This document shows, piece after piece, positions 8,792-18,155 of a DNA stretch of 64,000 nucleotides. This DNA is from Winogradskyella eximia (lineage in GTDB: Bacteria; Bacteroidota; Bacteroidia; Flavobacteriales; Flavobacteriaceae). Every line of letters starts with the position of its first letter. Positions within the stretch are counted from its first letter, which is position 1. Below the pieces are notes generated by a model, which saw only the letters and a list, made by a program, of their open reading frames with translations, was not told the origin of the DNA and ran no database searches. The stretch covers positions 800,085-864,084 of the forward strand of contig NZ_QRDV01000001.1 of NCBI RefSeq assembly GCF_003386165.1, in the 5' to 3' direction. The position numbers and the translations under genes were made by a program.

Positions 8792-10675
8792 ATGAAAAAT
8801 AACAGAACATTCTTAGCCTTAGTACTATTGGCGTTTTTAGCCTCTAACTATGGTAATAGTCAAGAAAAAGCTGATTTAATAAAACCTAATATCATTATAT
8901 TTTACGCTGATGATTTAGGCTGGCAAGACGTAGAATTAAACGATTTAGACGAACCTTGTGCTTGGGATACTCCAAACATTAAAGCATTAGCAAAAGATGC
9001 TATCAATTTTACAAATGCCTATTCTCCTGCACCAACTTGTGCCCCTTCTCGATCTGCACTTTTAAGTGGATTGCATCCTGCTAAAACAGGGATAACAAAT
9101 GTGAGTGGAGGAAAAATTCCTAAGGCAGATAAATCGTCAAAATATACTAGCCCTTTTTTTCCAGAAGGATTAATGCCTGAAAACTTCACGATTGCTGAAG
9201 CTTTAAAAATGAATGGCTATAAAACGGGTCATGTAGGGAAATGGCACGCTGGACATCTTAAGATTCAAAGCTCAAAAAATCAAGGTTTTGATTTTGCTCA
9301 CGAATCTCGTGGTGCACATCAAGGACCAAAAGGTAAAAATAATAGGGTGAATGATTTCGCAACGCATAATAAAGGTGACAAGTACCGTTTAAGCGAAGAA
9401 AAATACTTTCCTTTCACAAAGGCATCTCCTAATGGTATTTCATATCCAAAGGATGAGGTGACTGAAAATGCCCTTGAATTCATTAAAAACAGCAAGGAAG
9501 AACCTTTCTTTTTATACTTAGCACATTGGATGGTGCATTACCCAATTCACACAAAGAATCGTGAATTATTACAATATTATTGTGATAAATTAGGAATGGA
9601 ATTTCCGAAGGAAGATATCCCAATGACTGCTGGAGGCCAAAACAATCCTTATTTTGGTGCTATGGTGACTACCTTAGATTGGAGTTTAGGCCGTGTTGTA
9701 GATTTATTAAAGAAAACAGACGACCCTAGAAATCCAGGCAAGAAATTATATGAGACCACTTATATCATTTTTTCATCAGATAATGGTGGTGCAGAACAAC
9801 GCAGAACAGAAATAATGTCTGATAATGCACCTTTAGATAAGGGTAAAAAATATACAGAAGAAGGCGGAATTAGGATTCCAATGCTTATTTCGGGACCAAA
9901 CATTCCTAAAGAAAAAACAAAAGATGTTTTGATTAATCAGTTAGATTTCTATCCAACTATTTTAAACCTTACCAATAGTCAAATACCTTCTAAATATAGT
10001 TCTGATTTAGATGGATTAGATATTTCAAATGTCTTATTAAAGAATGAAAAGGAAGTCTTAAATAAAGATGGAAAACCTAGAGAAGATTTATGGTGGCACT
10101 ATCCTTATGGTGACGAGACTAAAAACCAATCTGCTATAAGATCTGGAGATTATAAATTATATAAAAATTTTATATCAGGTAATTATGTATTACATCGTTT
10201 GTATAAAAACGGAAAACGACACGATTTAGAAGAAAAGTTCGATATCGCTAAACAAGAACCAGAAATCACGAAAGCCTTATCTGTAAAATTAGAAAAATAT
10301 CTTAAAGATTACGATGCTAAATTGCCTTATAAAGATCCTTCAAAATTTAAAAATGAAGAAGATTTAGCAACAATTCCTGTTATTGCTAAAGATGTTTTTG
10401 ATGCTGCATCTCGTAAAGTTTCTATTCAATTAGAAAAAGGAAAATCTAATGTGATTGAAAGTTATGCACTTGTAAAAATATCAGATAAGGCTAAAGCAAG
10501 AAAAAAAGGCAAGAAAAGTAAAGTGAAATCTACGTATATCAGAATACCTGTAGACGCTGGAAAAAATAATTTAGAATACACGTTTACGGTTCCTAAAGAA
10601 GCCATAGAATATGGTATCATCCTAATTGATGAAAATCGTTTCATGGTAAAAGGTGAGTTTCATAAAGTTAAATAA
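8792..10675 (+). CDS. S1 sulfatase with C-terminal beta domain (second of a tandem pair)
   Basis: The 627-residue protein aligns end to end with the preceding sulfatase and shares long identical stretches, including NPGKKL, ETTYIIFSSDNGGAE and the tail ILIDENRFMVKGEFHK. It has a signal peptide (1-23), the metal ligands in YADDLGWQD, the formylglycine cysteine in PTCAPSRSA, GKWHAGH, and the accessory beta domain with a Lys-rich loop (KARKKGKKSK). Visible differences near the active site (HAGHLKIQ against HVGGLDIQ; QRRTEIMSDNAP against KANGDIVTDNYP) suggest the copies differ in sulfate position or neighbouring sugar. Probably periplasmic; co-transcribed with the upstream copy. Confidence 0.92.
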   Translation: MKNNRTFLALVLLAFLASNYGNSQEKADLIKPNIIIFYADDLGWQDVELNDLDEPCAWDTPNIKALAKDAINFTNAYSPAPTCAPSRSALLSGLHPAKTGITNVSGGKIPKADKSSKYTSPFFPEGLMPENFTIAEALKMNGYKTGHVGKWHAGHLKIQSSKNQGFDFAHESRGAHQGPKGKNNRVNDFATHNKGDKYRLSEEKYFPFTKASPNGISYPKDEVTENALEFIKNSKEEPFFLYLAHWMVHYPIHTKNRELLQYYCDKLGMEFPKEDIPMTAGGQNNPYFGAMVTTLDWSLGRVVDLLKKTDDPRNPGKKLYETTYIIFSSDNGGAEQRRTEIMSDNAPLDKGKKYTEEGGIRIPMLISGPNIPKEKTKDVLINQLDFYPTILNLTNSQIPSKYSSDLDGLDISNVLLKNEKEVLNKDGKPREDLWWHYPYGDETKNQSAIRSGDYKLYKNFISGNYVLHRLYKNGKRHDLEEKFDIAKQEPEITKALSVKLEKYLKDYDAKLPYKDPSKFKNEEDLATIPVIAKDVFDAASRKVSIQLEKGKSNVIESYALVKISDKAKARKKGKKSKVKSTYIRIPVDAGKNNLEYTFTVPKEAIEYGIILIDENRFMVKGEFHKVK

Positions 10676-10695
10676 AATAAGTGTTGAAGATAACA

Positions 10696-10767
10696 ATGGG
10701 AATCATGAAAAATAGTGTTAAGCTGTGGCTTGTGCTTCCTGTTTTCTTTTATAATCAATGCCTATAA
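10696..10767 (+). other. Short ORF resembling a signal peptide upstream of the mutarotase-like gene
   Basis: In the 191-bp gap after the sulfatase pair there is a 23-codon ORF (internal ATG at 10705) whose product has a Lys, a hydrophobic core LWLVLPVFFY and a Cys, like a truncated lipoprotein signal. It is in frame with the gene at 10867 but separated from it by three stop codons. It may be a decayed N-terminus of that gene, a leader peptide, or chance. No clear promoter motif or terminator is seen in the gap. Confidence 0.25.
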
Positions 10768-10866
10768 CAGTAGGCAAACATCTTATTTATAAAGTATCAA
10801 AGAAAAGCACCTAATAATTAAAACGTTTTCCAATCCTACATACCTATTCTAGCGACGACTAACACT

Positions 10867-12039
10867 ATGAAAAAAGCAAACGAATTTTCTAAAGATCTTA
10901 ACTTTCTAAAAGCGCATACCAACATCATTGTGTTACAAGAAGGCAAAAGTGCATTAGCTATTGCACCACAATTTCAAGGTCGTATAATGACCAGTACAAC
11001 CAACGTATCAGAAGGCGCTAGCTTTGGGTGGATTAACAAAAAGGTCATTGAAGCTGGTTTTCTTACGGAAGAAGAACGTAAAGGGCGCTTAGAAAATCAG
11101 ATTTATGTATTTGGAGGCGAAGAACGCTTTTGGTTAGGTCCTGAAGGTGGACAGTTTTCACTCTTCTTTAAGCCAAAAGACGATTTTGAATTCTCAAATT
11201 GGAAAACTCCAGCTGTTATAGATACAGAGACTTTTACGTTGGTTTCTCATACAGATCATTCGGCGACGTTTGAACACCATTGCGAACTTATAAATAAAAG
11301 TGGAACCATTTTTAAAATGGGTATTGGACGTTCCATTTCTATTTTAAATAAAGCATCCATTGAAAACAGCCTTAGAATACAGTTTTCCGAAAATATTGAG
11401 TTTGTAGGCTATCAAACCCATAATCAAATTACAAATATTGGTGATCAACCATGGCTACCTGAGACGGGTTTGCCTTCTATATGGATTTTAGGAATGTATA
11501 AGCCATCACCTGAAACCACTATGGTTATTCCTTTTAAAGATGGTGAAGAAACCGCTTTAGGACAAAAAGTAAATGACACCTATTTTGGTAAGGTGCCTAA
11601 AGATTATTTAGAAGTTAAAAACGATGTTTTATTCTTTAAGGGTGATGGCACAAAACGCAGTAAAATTGGAGTTAACTCAAAACGCGCAAAAGGTATTGCA
11701 GGAAGTTATGATGCCGTAGGAAAAGTTTTGACTTTAGTGACTTATAATGCACAAGAAGCACCACATGGTTATGTAAATTCGGCATGGGAATACCAAGAAG
11801 AACCTTATGCAGGCGATCTTATAAATGCCTATAATGACGGATCACCAGAACCAGGCGTTCCGCCAATGGGACCATTTTATGAGTTAGAAACCTCATCACC
11901 AGCGGCAGCCTTAAAACCGAATGAAACCATGGTACATATTCAAACTACTATGCATTTAAAAGGCGATGAACACGAATTAAATACCATTGCAAAAGCCACT
12001 TTAGGTGTAAGCTTAAACGATATTATAGAATCGTTATAA
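10867..12039 (+). CDS. Galactose-mutarotase-like beta-sandwich protein (DUF6786 type)
   Basis: This 390-residue protein resembles a Bacteroidota family annotated, as far as I recall, as DUF6786, with HTNIIVLQEG...ALAIAPQFQGRIMTST near the N-terminus and FGGEERFWLGPEGGQFS at about 76-92. The GGQ and conserved aromatic/acid pattern recalls the aldose-1-epimerase superfold. No function is established that I know of; sugar epimerase, lyase or binding roles are all possible. It has no signal peptide from this start, unlike its neighbours, so it is either cytoplasmic or has lost its leader (see the short ORF at 10696). Its stop is only 2 bp from the start of the next gene, so it is translationally coupled with the GH29 at 12042 and very likely works on the same substrate. 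Confidence 0.65.
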   Translation: MKKANEFSKDLNFLKAHTNIIVLQEGKSALAIAPQFQGRIMTSTTNVSEGASFGWINKKVIEAGFLTEEERKGRLENQIYVFGGEERFWLGPEGGQFSLFFKPKDDFEFSNWKTPAVIDTETFTLVSHTDHSATFEHHCELINKSGTIFKMGIGRSISILNKASIENSLRIQFSENIEFVGYQTHNQITNIGDQPWLPETGLPSIWILGMYKPSPETTMVIPFKDGEETALGQKVNDTYFGKVPKDYLEVKNDVLFFKGDGTKRSKIGVNSKRAKGIAGSYDAVGKVLTLVTYNAQEAPHGYVNSAWEYQEEPYAGDLINAYNDGSPEPGVPPMGPFYELETSSPAAALKPNETMVHIQTTMHLKGDEHELNTIAKATLGVSLNDIIESL

Positions 12040-12041
12040 TC

Positions 12042-13919
12042 ATGAAGCGATTAAAAATCCATACCGCAATGATTTATTCACTATTTACAGCCTTAATAGT
12101 GCTATATAACTGTACAACAAAAGAAAAAGCTAATACATCTCAAAATGAGAGTTTCAACCAAACCGATCATTGGGTGGTTTTAGACAAAACAGATGCAGAC
12201 CAAGCCGGAACTACGTTTTCTTGGGATTTTAATGTGAAACAGCCGTCTGATTATGTCCTTCAAATGGTTTCAACTGAAGCATCCTTTAAAAATAAAGAAG
12301 CTGTAAAAATAAAAATAGGTGAACAAGCATTTGAAACATCCTTATTGAAAAAATATAGTATCAATTCAAACGACATAGTTTCAGAATTCAAACATAAAAT
12401 TCCATTAAAAAATACAGATGAACTAAAAATTTCTATAACGACTGAGGCCGATTTTAAAAGTTTAAGAGTCATTCCGCATTATAAAAAACCTATTGGTTCT
12501 GGTAAATATCATCAAGAATGGTTAACCATGCATCAATCTCCTGAGAAACAAGAAGCGCTAAAACGGTTTAAAGAAGCCAAACTCGGCATGTTTATTCATT
12601 GGGGATTATACTCACAAGCTGGAGGCCTATGGAAAGGCACTAAAATTAATAATGCACCACATCCTGGACCCAAAGTAGCGGAATGGTTAATGCATGCCTT
12701 TCAAATTCCTAGAGCGGAATATATAGCATTAGCCAAAACCTTTAATCCAGATAAATCCTTTGCGCAAAATGTGGTAAAATTGGCCAAGGATGTTGGTATG
12801 AAATACATCGTTATCACTTCAAAACATCATGATGGTTTTGCCTTGTTTGATTCAAAAAGTTCTGAATTTGATATGGTTGACGCCACGCCTTACAAAGCAG
12901 ACATCATAAAAGAGCTTTACAATGCCTGTTTAGAAGAAGGTATAGATTTTGGTGTGTACTATTCTCATGGTAATGATTGGATGGATGGCACTGATGGGAA
13001 TTACAAGAACATCAAAAAAGTAAACGATTCTTTAGGGATTTATACACACCCAACAGGTAAGAATTTATGGGATCCAAGTGAAAACACACATGAATCATAT
13101 CTAGAAAACAAAGCCTATCCACAAATAAAAGAACTATTAACCATGTTACCTGAACTACGTTTAATCTGGTTTGATGGCACAGGTTTTACTACGGAAGCAC
13201 AAGCCTTTCAGTTTTATAAACTCGTTTATGATAGCAATCCAAACGTATTAGTCAACCGAAGGGTTGGTTATGCTTTTGGAGATTATTTAGATGCAGGAGA
13301 TAATAAGATCCCTTCGGCTTCAGAAAAATTAGAAAAATATTGGGAAACCTGTGGGACAACTAACAATTCTTGGGGTTATAAATCCTATGACAACGATTGG
13401 AAAAGTCCAAAAGAACTACTGTACTACTTTGTCGATATTTTATCGAAAGGTGGAAACTATCTATTGAATATAGGTCCTGATGGAAAAGGACACGTACCCG
13501 AAACTAGTGCAGAAAACCTACGTAAGATGGGAAAATGGATTCATAAAAATGCAGATGCAGTCTATGGAACATCGCGTTGGAAAACACCAAACGAAGGTCA
13601 AGAGGAGACCTTATTAGATGGTACAGGTCATAGAGCGGCTAAAGGTTTCAAAAGAGATTTCACGTCTAAAGATTTTTGGTTTACGACTAAAGAAAATAAA
13701 GTTTACGCTATTTCACTAGCCAATACAGAAGGAGATATTCTAATAAAATCGCTAAAAAAAGATGAAGGAGAAATTGAAGAGGTAAAACTATTAGGAAGCG
13801 ATAAAGCTCTTAGTTGGGATCAAAATGAAAACGGCTTACAAACTACAGTAACAGGTATATCTAAAGATGCCTTAGGCTATGTTATTGAAGTGACTTTAAA
13901 ACACAATTATGAAAACTAA
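12042..13919 (+). CDS. GH29 alpha-L-fucosidase with N-terminal beta-sandwich domain
   Basis: The 625-residue protein starts with a hydrophobic leader ending in a possible lipid-attachment Cys (C24), then a beta-sandwich domain (about 38-148) that may bind glycan. The GH29 barrel follows, with LGMFIHWGLYSQ (181-192), YIVITSKHHDGFALFD (255-270) and LRLIWFDG (372-379). D378 is the expected nucleophile. The C-terminal 90 residues form the small beta domain usual in the family. It removes alpha-L-fucose; the acid/base residue cannot be assigned by eye. Its last 11 bases overlap the start of the sulfatase at 13909, and it starts 2 bp after the mutarotase-like gene, so the three are one translational unit. 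Confidence 0.93.
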   Translation: MKRLKIHTAMIYSLFTALIVLYNCTTKEKANTSQNESFNQTDHWVVLDKTDADQAGTTFSWDFNVKQPSDYVLQMVSTEASFKNKEAVKIKIGEQAFETSLLKKYSINSNDIVSEFKHKIPLKNTDELKISITTEADFKSLRVIPHYKKPIGSGKYHQEWLTMHQSPEKQEALKRFKEAKLGMFIHWGLYSQAGGLWKGTKINNAPHPGPKVAEWLMHAFQIPRAEYIALAKTFNPDKSFAQNVVKLAKDVGMKYIVITSKHHDGFALFDSKSSEFDMVDATPYKADIIKELYNACLEEGIDFGVYYSHGNDWMDGTDGNYKNIKKVNDSLGIYTHPTGKNLWDPSENTHESYLENKAYPQIKELLTMLPELRLIWFDGTGFTTEAQAFQFYKLVYDSNPNVLVNRRVGYAFGDYLDAGDNKIPSASEKLEKYWETCGTTNNSWGYKSYDNDWKSPKELLYYFVDILSKGGNYLLNIGPDGKGHVPETSAENLRKMGKWIHKNADAVYGTSRWKTPNEGQEETLLDGTGHRAAKGFKRDFTSKDFWFTTKENKVYAISLANTEGDILIKSLKKDEGEIEEVKLLGSDKALSWDQNENGLQTTVTGISKDALGYVIEVTLKHNYEN

Positions 13920-15516
13920 AACCATTCAAATTCTTGTAATCAGTGGCCTGTTATTGGCATCATTATTTGTACTCACAAGTTTTGACCATAACAAGCCAAC
14001 AGAACAACCTAAACCTAAAAAACCAAACATCATCTACATTCTCGCTGATGATTTAGGTATTGGTGATTTAAGCATCTATAATGAAAACAGTAAAATACAA
14101 ACACCGCATTTAGATCAAATGGCTAAAGAAGGCATGCGATTTACCGATGCGCATACCTCTTCTGCAGTATGTACTCCAACACGATACGGCATTTTAACCG
14201 GACGCTATAATTGGCGAACCCCTTTAAAAGAATTTGTGACTTGGGGAAACTCGCCGAGTTTAATTCAGAAAGGCAGGTTAACAGTTGCACAAATGCTAAA
14301 AGATAAGGGCTATAAAACAGCAAATATTGGTAAATGGCATTTAGGTTTAAACTGGACCATGAAAAACAACAGCCCAGAGTTTGATCATTTTTCAGACAAA
14401 TCCAATCGTTTAAATTTCAAGGATATTGATTACAGTCAGCCTTTAAAGTTTGGACCTAATGACATGGGATTTGATTACTCTTATATGATTTCAGCATCCT
14501 TAAATATGCCACCTTTTGTCTATGTCGAAAATAATAAGGCAACGATGGTACCAACTGGCATTTCCTCTCAAACAAAAAAACAATCGCCATATGCCACTTG
14601 GATAAGAGGAGACATTGCAGACGATTTTAAACACGAAGACGTCCTACCAAACGTCGTAAATAAATCGATTTCATTTATTAAGGAAAACGCCAATAAAGAC
14701 CAACCGTTTTTTATGTACATTCCCTTACCTTCCCCGCACAATCCAGTATTACCAATTGCACCATGGAAAGGGCAAAGTGAAATTAAAAGTCCTTATGCCG
14801 ATTTTGTAATCATGATTGATGATTTAATGGGAACTATTTTTGAAACGCTAAAAGCACAAGGCATCGATGAAAATACCATGGTGATTTTTGCAAGTGATAA
14901 TGGTTTTGCAACTACCAACGATTTAAAAACCTTAAGACAAAAAAAACACAGTCCAAGTTATGTCTATAGCGGCTACAAAGGAAGTTATTTAGAAGGTGGT
15001 CATCGCGTTCCATTTTTCGTAAAGTGGCCAGAGAAAATTAAACCAAATTCAGTTTCTGATGTCACAATATGTACAACAGACTTTATCGCAACTTGTGCAG
15101 ATATTATAGGTTATGATTTTAAGGATAATGAAGCTGAAGATAGTTTCAGCATGATGCCTTTATTAACCAATGAAGGAGATTATTTAAGAGATGCCACTAT
15201 TCATCATGACAAGTATGGTGTTTTCGCTATCAGAAAAGGAGACTGGAAATTAATTGTATCGCCAAACTCAGGGATTATGGCGTCTGGAGAAACAAAAAAA
15301 CACAAAGGTGTTTCAGCTGAAGAAATTCTATACAATTTAAAAAAGGACGTTAAAGAGAAGAATAATGTTGCACAGCAATTCCCAGAAAAGGTTAAAGAAT
15401 TAAAGGGTATATTAATTCAACAAATAAAGAACGGCAGAAGTACTCCTGGAAAAGTTCAAGAAAACGATGCTATTTCTGGTGAATGGCCTCAAGCAAATTT
15501 TGCGTTTAAAGACTAA
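13909..15516 (+). CDS. S1 sulfatase (CTPTR type)
   Basis: A signal sequence or N-terminal anchor (1-25) leads into a sulfatase with metal ligands in LADDLGIGDLS (45-55), formylglycine Cys C88 in SAVCTPTRYGILTGRYNWR, GKWHLG, and the second metal site FASDNG. The CTPTRYG wording is typical of subfamily S1_15 (tentative). The 535-residue length is normal and there is no accessory C-terminal domain. It overlaps the preceding GH29 by 11 bp, which suggests that desulfation and defucosylation are produced in fixed ratio. The next sulfatase starts 7 bp later. The paralogue at 18156 shares the same motif type. Confidence 0.92.
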   Translation: MKTKTIQILVISGLLLASLFVLTSFDHNKPTEQPKPKKPNIIYILADDLGIGDLSIYNENSKIQTPHLDQMAKEGMRFTDAHTSSAVCTPTRYGILTGRYNWRTPLKEFVTWGNSPSLIQKGRLTVAQMLKDKGYKTANIGKWHLGLNWTMKNNSPEFDHFSDKSNRLNFKDIDYSQPLKFGPNDMGFDYSYMISASLNMPPFVYVENNKATMVPTGISSQTKKQSPYATWIRGDIADDFKHEDVLPNVVNKSISFIKENANKDQPFFMYIPLPSPHNPVLPIAPWKGQSEIKSPYADFVIMIDDLMGTIFETLKAQGIDENTMVIFASDNGFATTNDLKTLRQKKHSPSYVYSGYKGSYLEGGHRVPFFVKWPEKIKPNSVSDVTICTTDFIATCADIIGYDFKDNEAEDSFSMMPLLTNEGDYLRDATIHHDKYGVFAIRKGDWKLIVSPNSGIMASGETKKHKGVSAEEILYNLKKDVKEKNNVAQQFPEKVKELKGILIQQIKNGRSTPGKVQENDAISGEWPQANFAFKD

Positions 15517-15523
15517 TTTAAAG

Positions 15524-16957
15524 ATGAAAAATAGCTTAACATTTTTTGTATTACTCTTTGGTCTCAATATATATGCTCAGACTGAAAAGCCGAATATTTT
15601 ATTCATTTTTTCAGACGATCAAACTTTTGAAACCATAGGCGCAAACGGACAAACCATTGTAGAAACGCCTAACTTAGATAAGTTAACAAAAAGCGGGACA
15701 ACATTTACGCATGCTTACAATCAAGGTTCTTGGGCAGGAGCTGTATGTATTGCGAGTAGATCTATGATCATTAGTGGTGCTAGTGTTTGGAATGCGCAAA
15801 ACATCATTAAAGATATTAAAGCTAAAAAGAAACGTTCTTGGCCAGAATTGATGCAAGAAGCCGGTTACATCACCTATATGAGCGGAAAATGGCATGTGCC
15901 GATTCCCGTAAACTCGGTGTTTAATGTCGTTAAAAATGTTAGAGCTGGAATGCCTAAAAGTGTTAAAACAGCGTATAACAGACCCATTGAAGGCGAAGAT
16001 TTAGACACAGCTTGGTTACCATGGGATACAAAAAATGGTGGTTTTTGGCAAGGTGGAACGCATTGGAGTGAAGTCTTAGCCGATGATGGTGTTGCATTTT
16101 TCGAAAATGCCAAACAAGACGACAAGCCTTTTTTTATGTACTTGGCTTTTAATGCGCCACACGATCCAAGACAAGCACCAAAAGAATATATAGATAAGTA
16201 TGCTTTAGATAGCATCAAACTTCCTGAAAATTATCAAGATTTATATCCAGATATGGGAGACAATGCGGTGCCGAAAATTAGAGATGAACGATTAGCGCCA
16301 TTCCCTAGAACGCCTTATGCTATAAAAGTACACCGACAAGAATATTATGCGAGTATTACACACATGGATGCACAAATCGGTCGCATTTTAGAGGCGCTTG
16401 AAGCATCAGGAAAAGCTGACAATACTATTATTATTTTTACATCAGATCATGGTTTGGCTGTTGGGCATCATGGATTGGTTGGTAAACAAAATATGTATGA
16501 GCATTCTGTTCGTGCTCCGTTTATTATTTCCGGACCAGGTATAAAAGCAGATCATAAAATAGAGACGCTTATTTATCTTCAAGATGCAATGGCAACGTCT
16601 TTAGAGCTAGCGAAAATTTCAAAACCCGAGTATGTCACCTTTCAAAGTGTACTTCCATTACTGCAAAATGAAAAGAACAATCCTTATGAAAGTATTTATA
16701 GTGCTTATATGGGAACACAACGCATGCTCATTAAAGACTATTGGAAATTAATTGTTTACCCAAAAATTAAAAAGAAAAAACTGTTCAACCTTTTAGAGGA
16801 TGAATTTGAAATGAATGATTTAGCAAACAGTGCTGAATATAACGATAAAGTAATTGAAATGACGCATTTACTTGAAGCTGAAATGGATAAAAACAATGAT
16901 CCAATGACCTCTTTAGAAGCTGCAGATTATTCGGTATCTAAAAAAACAAAACACTAA
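15524..16957 (+). CDS. S1 sulfatase (CIASR type)
   Basis: The ATG at 15524 gives a clean signal peptide (1-18, ending YAQ); an in-frame ATG at 15467 lies inside the previous gene and would bury this signal, so the shorter 477-residue form is chosen. Metal ligands lie in FSDDQTFE (29-36). The formylglycine Cys is C75 in AVCIASRSMIISG, a C-x-A-S-R variant seen in subfamilies such as S1_7 (tentative). The distal site is FTSDHGLAVGHHGLVGKQ. Periplasmic sulfate-ester hydrolysis is inferred. It lies between another sulfatase (7 bp) and an esterase (9 bp) in one dense operon. Confidence 0.92.
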   Translation: MKNSLTFFVLLFGLNIYAQTEKPNILFIFSDDQTFETIGANGQTIVETPNLDKLTKSGTTFTHAYNQGSWAGAVCIASRSMIISGASVWNAQNIIKDIKAKKKRSWPELMQEAGYITYMSGKWHVPIPVNSVFNVVKNVRAGMPKSVKTAYNRPIEGEDLDTAWLPWDTKNGGFWQGGTHWSEVLADDGVAFFENAKQDDKPFFMYLAFNAPHDPRQAPKEYIDKYALDSIKLPENYQDLYPDMGDNAVPKIRDERLAPFPRTPYAIKVHRQEYYASITHMDAQIGRILEALEASGKADNTIIIFTSDHGLAVGHHGLVGKQNMYEHSVRAPFIISGPGIKADHKIETLIYLQDAMATSLELAKISKPEYVTFQSVLPLLQNEKNNPYESIYSAYMGTQRMLIKDYWKLIVYPKIKKKKLFNLLEDEFEMNDLANSAEYNDKVIEMTHLLEAEMDKNNDPMTSLEAADYSVSKKTKH

Positions 16958-16966
16958 CAAAGAACG

Positions 16967-18097
16967 ATGAAAGTAAGATTGAAGATTGTATTAGCAGTAT
17001 CATTTGTGATTTTATTTTATATAATTGGAAATTCCCAAACCGATGATCAATCAAACGGAGCATATCGTGAGATGTACATCAAAAAAAATTGGGATAAATT
17101 AGATACAAACAAGGATGGTCAATTTTCAGAACATGAAAACAAACGTAGATGGAAACCATTAAAACGATTGGATAAGAATGCCGACAATCAAGTGAGTTAT
17201 GAAGAATTCTCAGCACTTCAAATCCCCTATTTAAACACAGGAGGTGAAAGAAAATTGAACGTTTTATACAAAGAAACCAAAGAAGAAAATTTATATCTTG
17301 ATATTTACTATCCAAAAGACAGAAAAGTAGATCAAAAGTTACCTGTAGTCATTTACACACATGGTGGCGGTTGGACTGCAGGAAGCAGACATGGTGCGGC
17401 CAATGCGTCTTTTAATACGGTGCATACAGCGCTTTTAGAAAAAGGCTTTTGTGTGGTATCTGTAAGTTATAGACTATGGGAAAACGGAGGAGGAACATCT
17501 ATGAGAGATTGTGTAATAGATAGTAAAGATGCCATGCGTTATCTATCTAAACATAATGAAACATTAGGAATAGATCCCAATCGGTTTTTCTCTTTTGGGG
17601 ATTCTGCTGGAGGTCAAATCTCACAGATGCTCTTATTAAGTGCGCCAGAAACGCTAATTGGCGATCCTAGTTTAGCGTCATACACCTATAAAATGGTCGC
17701 TGGAGTATCTTGGTACGGTCCTTGCGATTTCGAAGATATAAGTTTGTTTAATCATGATGATAGTCTGGTTTCAAAAGATAGATTTGGCCCTAGAATAACA
17801 AAACCAAATACCAAACCAAAGGAAAAACTAGCGCTTTATAGAGAAATGAGTCCTATTAATTATTTACATAAGAATAGTGCACCTTTATTAATGATTCAAG
17901 GGGATAAAGACATAACGATTCCAGTAAATCATGCCTACTACATGAAAGAAAAAGCAACTCAAATTGGTGCTCCTGTAACAACAGTAATTGTTAAAAACGC
18001 AGGTCATAATTGGAGAAGAGTAGGAGCTGATATAAATCCTACGCGAGAAGAAATAATTAAAACGACAGTCGATTATTTAGTATCTCATATAGAATAA
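16967..18097 (+). CDS. Secreted alpha/beta-hydrolase esterase with N-terminal EF-hand pair
   Basis: The leader (1-24) is followed by two calcium-binding loops, D46-E57 ([12 protein letters not shown]) and D69-E80 ([12 protein letters not shown]). The alpha/beta-hydrolase domain has the oxyanion loop HGGGW (132-136), the nucleophile in GDSAGGQ (S213), an Asp in QGDKD and a late His in NAGHNW. Such enzymes in carbohydrate loci deacetylate sugars (CE10/BD-FAE-like). The natural substrate may therefore be O-acetylated as well as sulfated; this is inference. The EF-hand fusion suggests calcium-dependent stability outside the cytoplasm. The gene is packed 9 bp after a sulfatase and 58 bp before another. 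Confidence 0.85.
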   Translation: MKVRLKIVLAVSFVILFYIIGNSQTDDQSNGAYREMYIKKNWDKLDTNKDGQFSEHENKRRWKPLKRLDKNADNQVSYEEFSALQIPYLNTGGERKLNVLYKETKEENLYLDIYYPKDRKVDQKLPVVIYTHGGGWTAGSRHGAANASFNTVHTALLEKGFCVVSVSYRLWENGGGTSMRDCVIDSKDAMRYLSKHNETLGIDPNRFFSFGDSAGGQISQMLLLSAPETLIGDPSLASYTYKMVAGVSWYGPCDFEDISLFNHDDSLVSKDRFGPRITKPNTKPKEKLALYREMSPINYLHKNSAPLLMIQGDKDITIPVNHAYYMKEKATQIGAPVTTVIVKNAGHNWRRVGADINPTREEIIKTTVDYLVSHIE

Positions 18098-18155
18098 ACG
18101 GAGTACTATTATAAAATGATTAATAAAAAAAGAACACAAATAAATTAATATAAAC

